Shown piece by piece: positions 61,172 to 64,000 of a DNA stretch of 64,000 nucleotides; positions within the stretch are counted from its first letter, which is position 1, and each line of letters starts with the position of its first letter. The stretch comes from Hespellia stercorisuis DSM 15480. GTDB taxonomy: Bacteria; Bacillota; Clostridia; Lachnospirales; Lachnospiraceae. The position numbers and the translations under genes were made by a program. The stretch covers positions 41,687 through 105,686 of the forward strand of contig NZ_FQZY01000011.1 in assembly GCF_900142165.1 (NCBI RefSeq), given 5' to 3'. A model generated the notes under the pieces. The model made no database searches. It worked only from the letters and a program-made list of their open reading frames with translations, and was not told where the DNA came from.

Positions 61172-63382
61172 TTACTCGTAGATATCTATCGCGAAAAGTG
61201 CTTCACCGGCTCCGATCTCTCCTTCTTTTAAAAGACGGATCTTCTGGTTATCCTCCAACTCCGTACACAGAATCGGTGTTGCAACAGACGGCGCATGCTC
61301 TTTCAGGTAATCCAGATCTAGTTCCAGCATCGGATCGCCCTTCTTCACCTTCTGTCCGTTTTCAACCATCACCTTAAAGCCTTCTCCGTTCAGTTTCACT
61401 GTATCGATACCGACGTGAATCAGAAGGCTGACCCCTGAATCCGTCATAAATCCGACTGCGTGCTTTGTCTCGAATACAAATGCTACCTCGCCATCCTCCG
61501 GTGCTCTCACAACCGTATCCTCCGGAGTCACAACCGCACCGTCACCCATCATCTTCCCTGCAAATGCTTCGTCAGGCGTTGTGGACAGGTCTGCCGCCAC
61601 ACCCTTGAACGGACTTGAGATTATGATAGATTTTACGACCTCTGCTTCTCGCTCCTGTTTTGTTCCGCTTTTTCCATCTTCTCCGTCGTCAGATGCGTCT
61701 GTACCTGCTGCTTTCTGTGCATTTTCAGTCTCTCCTGTGTACTCCACATCCGGTGCTGTCTCCAGATAATCCTCCAGATTTGATTTTACAACGGTTACGT
61801 TCGGTCCATAGATAACCTGCACGCCATTTCCCTTGTGCACCACACCTGACGCTCCTGTGGATTTCAGCAGCGCATCGTTCACCAGTTCAGCCTTGTTGAC
61901 CGTGCAGCGCAGTCTCGTCGCACAGCAGTCCACATCGCTGATGTTGCGTTTGCCGCCAAGTCCACGTGTGATTGCTGCGCTCAGTGGGTCCGCTTCTTCG
62001 GAAACCGCCGCTCCGCCTTCACCGCCCTGCTCTGCCTTGCGGGCATTGACATCGGCTTTTGTATAAAGCTTTGTCTCCGTATCATCATCTTCACGACCAG
62101 GTGTCTTGAAATTAAACTTCTTGATCATGAATTTGAAAATGAAGTAATATAAGAAGAAATAGATAATTCCCACAGGAATCACTTTCAGCCAGCTTGTCTT
62201 CGCATCTCCCTGCAGGATGCCGAACAGGAAGAAATCCAGAAAACCGCCGGAAAATGTCAGTCCTACCGCAATATTTAACATATGGGCGATCATGTAGCAG
62301 GAACCTGCCAAAATCACCTGTACCACGAACAATGCCGGTGCCACGAACAGGAATGAAAATTCCAGAGGCTCTGTGATACCTGTCAGCATACATGCAAGCG
62401 CTGCGGACAACAACAGACCGCCGGCCGCTTTTTTCTTCTCCGGTTTTGCACACTGATACATTGCCAGCGCTGCACCCGGAAGTCCAAAGATCATAAAGAT
62501 AAATTCTCCTGAAAAATATCTGGTTGCATCTGCACTAAAATGTGCAATATTTCCTGCATCCGCTAACTGTGCAAAGAAAATATTCTGTCCTCCTGCCACC
62601 ATTTTACCGGCAACTTCCATCGTACCACCGACTGCCGTCTGCCAGAATGGCATATAAAATACGTGGTGCAGTCCGAACGGAATCAGTGCTCTCTTCACCA
62701 GTCCGAAAATAAGTGTTCCCACATATCCGCTTCCTGTCACAAGTCCGCCCAAAGCGTAAATACCATTCTGAACCGGCGGCCATACAAAGTACAGTGCAAT
62801 TCCGACGAACATATAAACCACCGTAGAAATTATCGGAACAAATCTTGTGCCACCAAAAAATGACAGTGCGTTCGGAAGGGAAATCTTATAAAAACGGTTG
62901 TGCAATGCCGCAACTCCCAGCCCCACAATAATACCACCAAACACGCCCAGCTGCAATGTCTGGATACCGCAGGATGTTGTAATTGTTCCCTCCAATACGT
63001 TCTTTGCGATCTCTCCACCTACGATTTTACCGTTGAGGATCAACATCGCATTAATTGCCGTATTCATGACAAAGTAGGCAACCATAGCTGCTAGCGCGGC
63101 AACCGATTTTTCCTTTTTCGCCATACCAATTGCAACTCCCACCGCAAAAATCAGCGGCAGATTGTCAAATACAACACTTCCCACCTGGTTCATAATCACC
63201 AGAAGTGCGTGAAGAATTGTGCCATCCCCCAGAACCCGGGTTAATCCGTATGTTGCAATTGTAGTCTCGTTCGTAAATGAACTACCGATTCCCAGCAGCA
63301 GCCCAGCTACCGGAAGAATTGCGATCGGCAGCATAAAGCTTCGGCCGACACGCTGCAAAACACCAAAAATTTTGTCTTTCAT
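61172..63382 (-). CDS. PTS glucose-type EIICBA permease
   Basis: A 736-residue phosphotransferase permease. The IIC domain (about 1-430) has ten or so membrane segments and the GITEPLEFSFLFVAP motif. The IIB domain (about 465-545) carries the phospho-cysteine in DVDCCATRLRC. The IIA domain (about 590-736) carries the phospho-histidine in LLIHVGIDTVKLNG. The domain order and sequence are those of glucose/GlcNAc-type systems, so glucose is likely but not certain. ATG 63382 follows AAGGAGAG. It imports and phosphorylates sugar with HPr-derived phosphate. Confidence 0.92.
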   Translation of the reverse strand: MKDKIFGVLQRVGRSFMLPIAILPVAGLLLGIGSSFTNETTIATYGLTRVLGDGTILHALLVIMNQVGSVVFDNLPLIFAVGVAIGMAKKEKSVAALAAMVAYFVMNTAINAMLILNGKIVGGEIAKNVLEGTITTSCGIQTLQLGVFGGIIVGLGVAALHNRFYKISLPNALSFFGGTRFVPIISTVVYMFVGIALYFVWPPVQNGIYALGGLVTGSGYVGTLIFGLVKRALIPFGLHHVFYMPFWQTAVGGTMEVAGKMVAGGQNIFFAQLADAGNIAHFSADATRYFSGEFIFMIFGLPGAALAMYQCAKPEKKKAAGGLLLSAALACMLTGITEPLEFSFLFVAPALFVVQVILAGSCYMIAHMLNIAVGLTFSGGFLDFFLFGILQGDAKTSWLKVIPVGIIYFFLYYFIFKFMIKKFNFKTPGREDDDTETKLYTKADVNARKAEQGGEGGAAVSEEADPLSAAITRGLGGKRNISDVDCCATRLRCTVNKAELVNDALLKSTGASGVVHKGNGVQVIYGPNVTVVKSNLEDYLETAPDVEYTGETENAQKAAGTDASDDGEDGKSGTKQEREAEVVKSIIISSPFKGVAADLSTTPDEAFAGKMMGDGAVVTPEDTVVRAPEDGEVAFVFETKHAVGFMTDSGVSLLIHVGIDTVKLNGEGFKVMVENGQKVKKGDPMLELDLDYLKEHAPSVATPILCTELEDNQKIRLLKEGEIGAGEALFAIDIYE

Positions 63383-63519
63383 CTCATTCTCTCCTTTTGA
63401 TTCACTCAATCCTTGTACTAAATGGTTTCAGTTTCAGGAGGAATGTGTATTCATATCTCTTCGCGCGCATATGCATATACAGGAAACTACCGACGAAACT
63501 ACGGCTAATCCGTATATGC

Positions 63520-63581
63520 AAAAAAGGAAGACACCAATACACATAACCATCCCTTCATGTTATGTATAGTGAATGCCTTCC
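63520..63581 (-). terminator. leader terminator of the PTS operon
   Basis: On the minus strand GGAAGGCA pairs with TGTCTTCC and inner ATACATAAC with GTTATGTGT, followed by TTTTTT. It starts about 20 nt into the predicted transcript, the place where a PRD-type antiterminator would act. A further GCATATAC/GTATATGC inverted repeat lies downstream in the leader. Confidence 0.8.
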
Positions 63582-63605
63582 GAAAAGTTACATACTATGT
63601 ATATT

Positions 63606-63634
63606 AAATTAGCACTGCCATTGTTGTTTGTCAA
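63606..63634 (-). promoter_or_regulatory. promoter of the PTS operon
   Basis: A perfect TTGACA (63634-63629) with a 17-bp spacer to TAATTT (63611-63606). The rest of 63635-63782 is the upstream region of the transposase-like gene. Confidence 0.65.
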
Positions 63635-63782
63635 GCCCTTTTTGTTTTAGTTTTCCGGATTATGAACCATTTATGATAATGTCCTTATATACCACAAGGG
63701 GAAATGTCCCAAGTATGGTATACTGACTCCTGCTTATAATTTAGAACAGGAGGAATTCATTATCAGAAAGGTTATATTAGAT

Positions 63783-64000
63783 ATGGACGAACAAAAGAAA
63801 TATGAAGTGATTAAAGGGCTTGCTGACCATCCAAGTCCAAACAAAGAACGAGCTGCTCTTACACTTGGCTGCACAGTACGCCACATCAACCGCATGCTTG
63901 CTGGTTACACAAAATCAGGGAAAGAATACTTTGTACACGGTAACAAAGGCCGTAAGCCCGCCAATACCATCCCTGAGGCAACAAAGGTTATTGTTATAGA
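63783..64000 (+). CDS. transposase-like protein, N-terminal part (ISNCY/IS1202-like)
   Basis: The visible 72 residues (MDEQKKYEVIKGLADHP.., TLGCTVRHINRMLAGY with a helix-turn-helix, VHGNKGRKPAN) resemble the N-terminus of ISNCY/IS1202-type transposases. The gene runs off the window. An AGGAGGAA ribosome site at 63748 is far from ATG 63783, so translation might instead begin at a rare ATT codon at 63759. No terminal inverted repeat could be fixed. Confidence 0.7.
   Translation, partial: MDEQKKYEVIKGLADHPSPNKERAALTLGCTVRHINRMLAGYTKSGKEYFVHGNKGRKPANTIPEATKVIVI

Overview
The window looks like a chromosome segment of a gut-type Firmicute, most likely a member of the Lachnospiraceae/Clostridia. 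The evidence is strong AGGAGG ribosome sites, low-to-middling GC, a TPP-riboswitch thiC, a fused SecDF, PRD/PTS control, several sugar ABC and TRAP importers, and Rpn-type PD-(D/E)XK genes of a kind common in that family. This assignment is inferred from gene content; no rRNA or tRNA gene was seen. Genes occur on both strands in short operons.

Layout. 1-10.3 kb: a methyltransferase, then a block with an XRE-cupin regulator, two class III aminotransferases, a cytidylate-kinase-like protein and a fused amino-acid permease/iron alcohol dehydrogenase. It lies between two direct copies of an Rpn gene, the second broken by two deletions, and probably handles GABA or a related omega-amino acid. 10.5-13 kb: an amidohydrolase and gapA with a long structured leader. 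13.5-26 kb: two sugar ABC importers around an RpiR regulator, then an SGNH hydrolase, nanE, a YhcH protein, a ROK kinase, nagB and nagA. This is an amino-sugar (ManNAc/sialic-acid type) route, but no N-acetylneuraminate lyase is present. 26-31 kb: recQ, an MgtC-like protein, an aldo-keto reductase and a TetR regulator.

31-34.5 kb: a three-gene membrane-stress-like operon (SPFH, zinc-ribbon and TPM proteins) resembling Bacillus ydjI-ydjG-ydjH, ending in a large palindrome. 34.6-45 kb: a LacI-PfkB fusion protein followed by a visibly more AT-rich island with a DSD1-family PLP enzyme, a DUF4392 (D-glutamate-cyclase-like) protein, a complete TRAP transporter, a LysR regulator, a TIM-barrel epimerase and a D-2-hydroxyacid dehydrogenase. 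This is the best candidate for an undescribed catabolic system in the window. 45.4-49.6 kb: a nucleoside hydrolase with an ECF transporter, one of whose ATPases lacks a normal signature motif. 49.6-50.7 kb: a MalY-type aminotransferase and an ABC ATPase, each cut off at the same 8-bp junction.

51-52.7 kb: thiC under a TPP riboswitch with a terminator. Two closely related perfect palindromes lie on either side of thiC, and a 2-bp length difference between them is compensated in both arms. 52.9-60 kb: an Rpn fragment, a BFD-like protein, a Na/Pi cotransporter, SecDF, a small exported protein and a MATE exporter. 60.3-63.6 kb: a glucose-type PTS EIICBA with a PRD antiterminator and a terminator-bearing leader. 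The right edge holds the start of a transposase-like gene.
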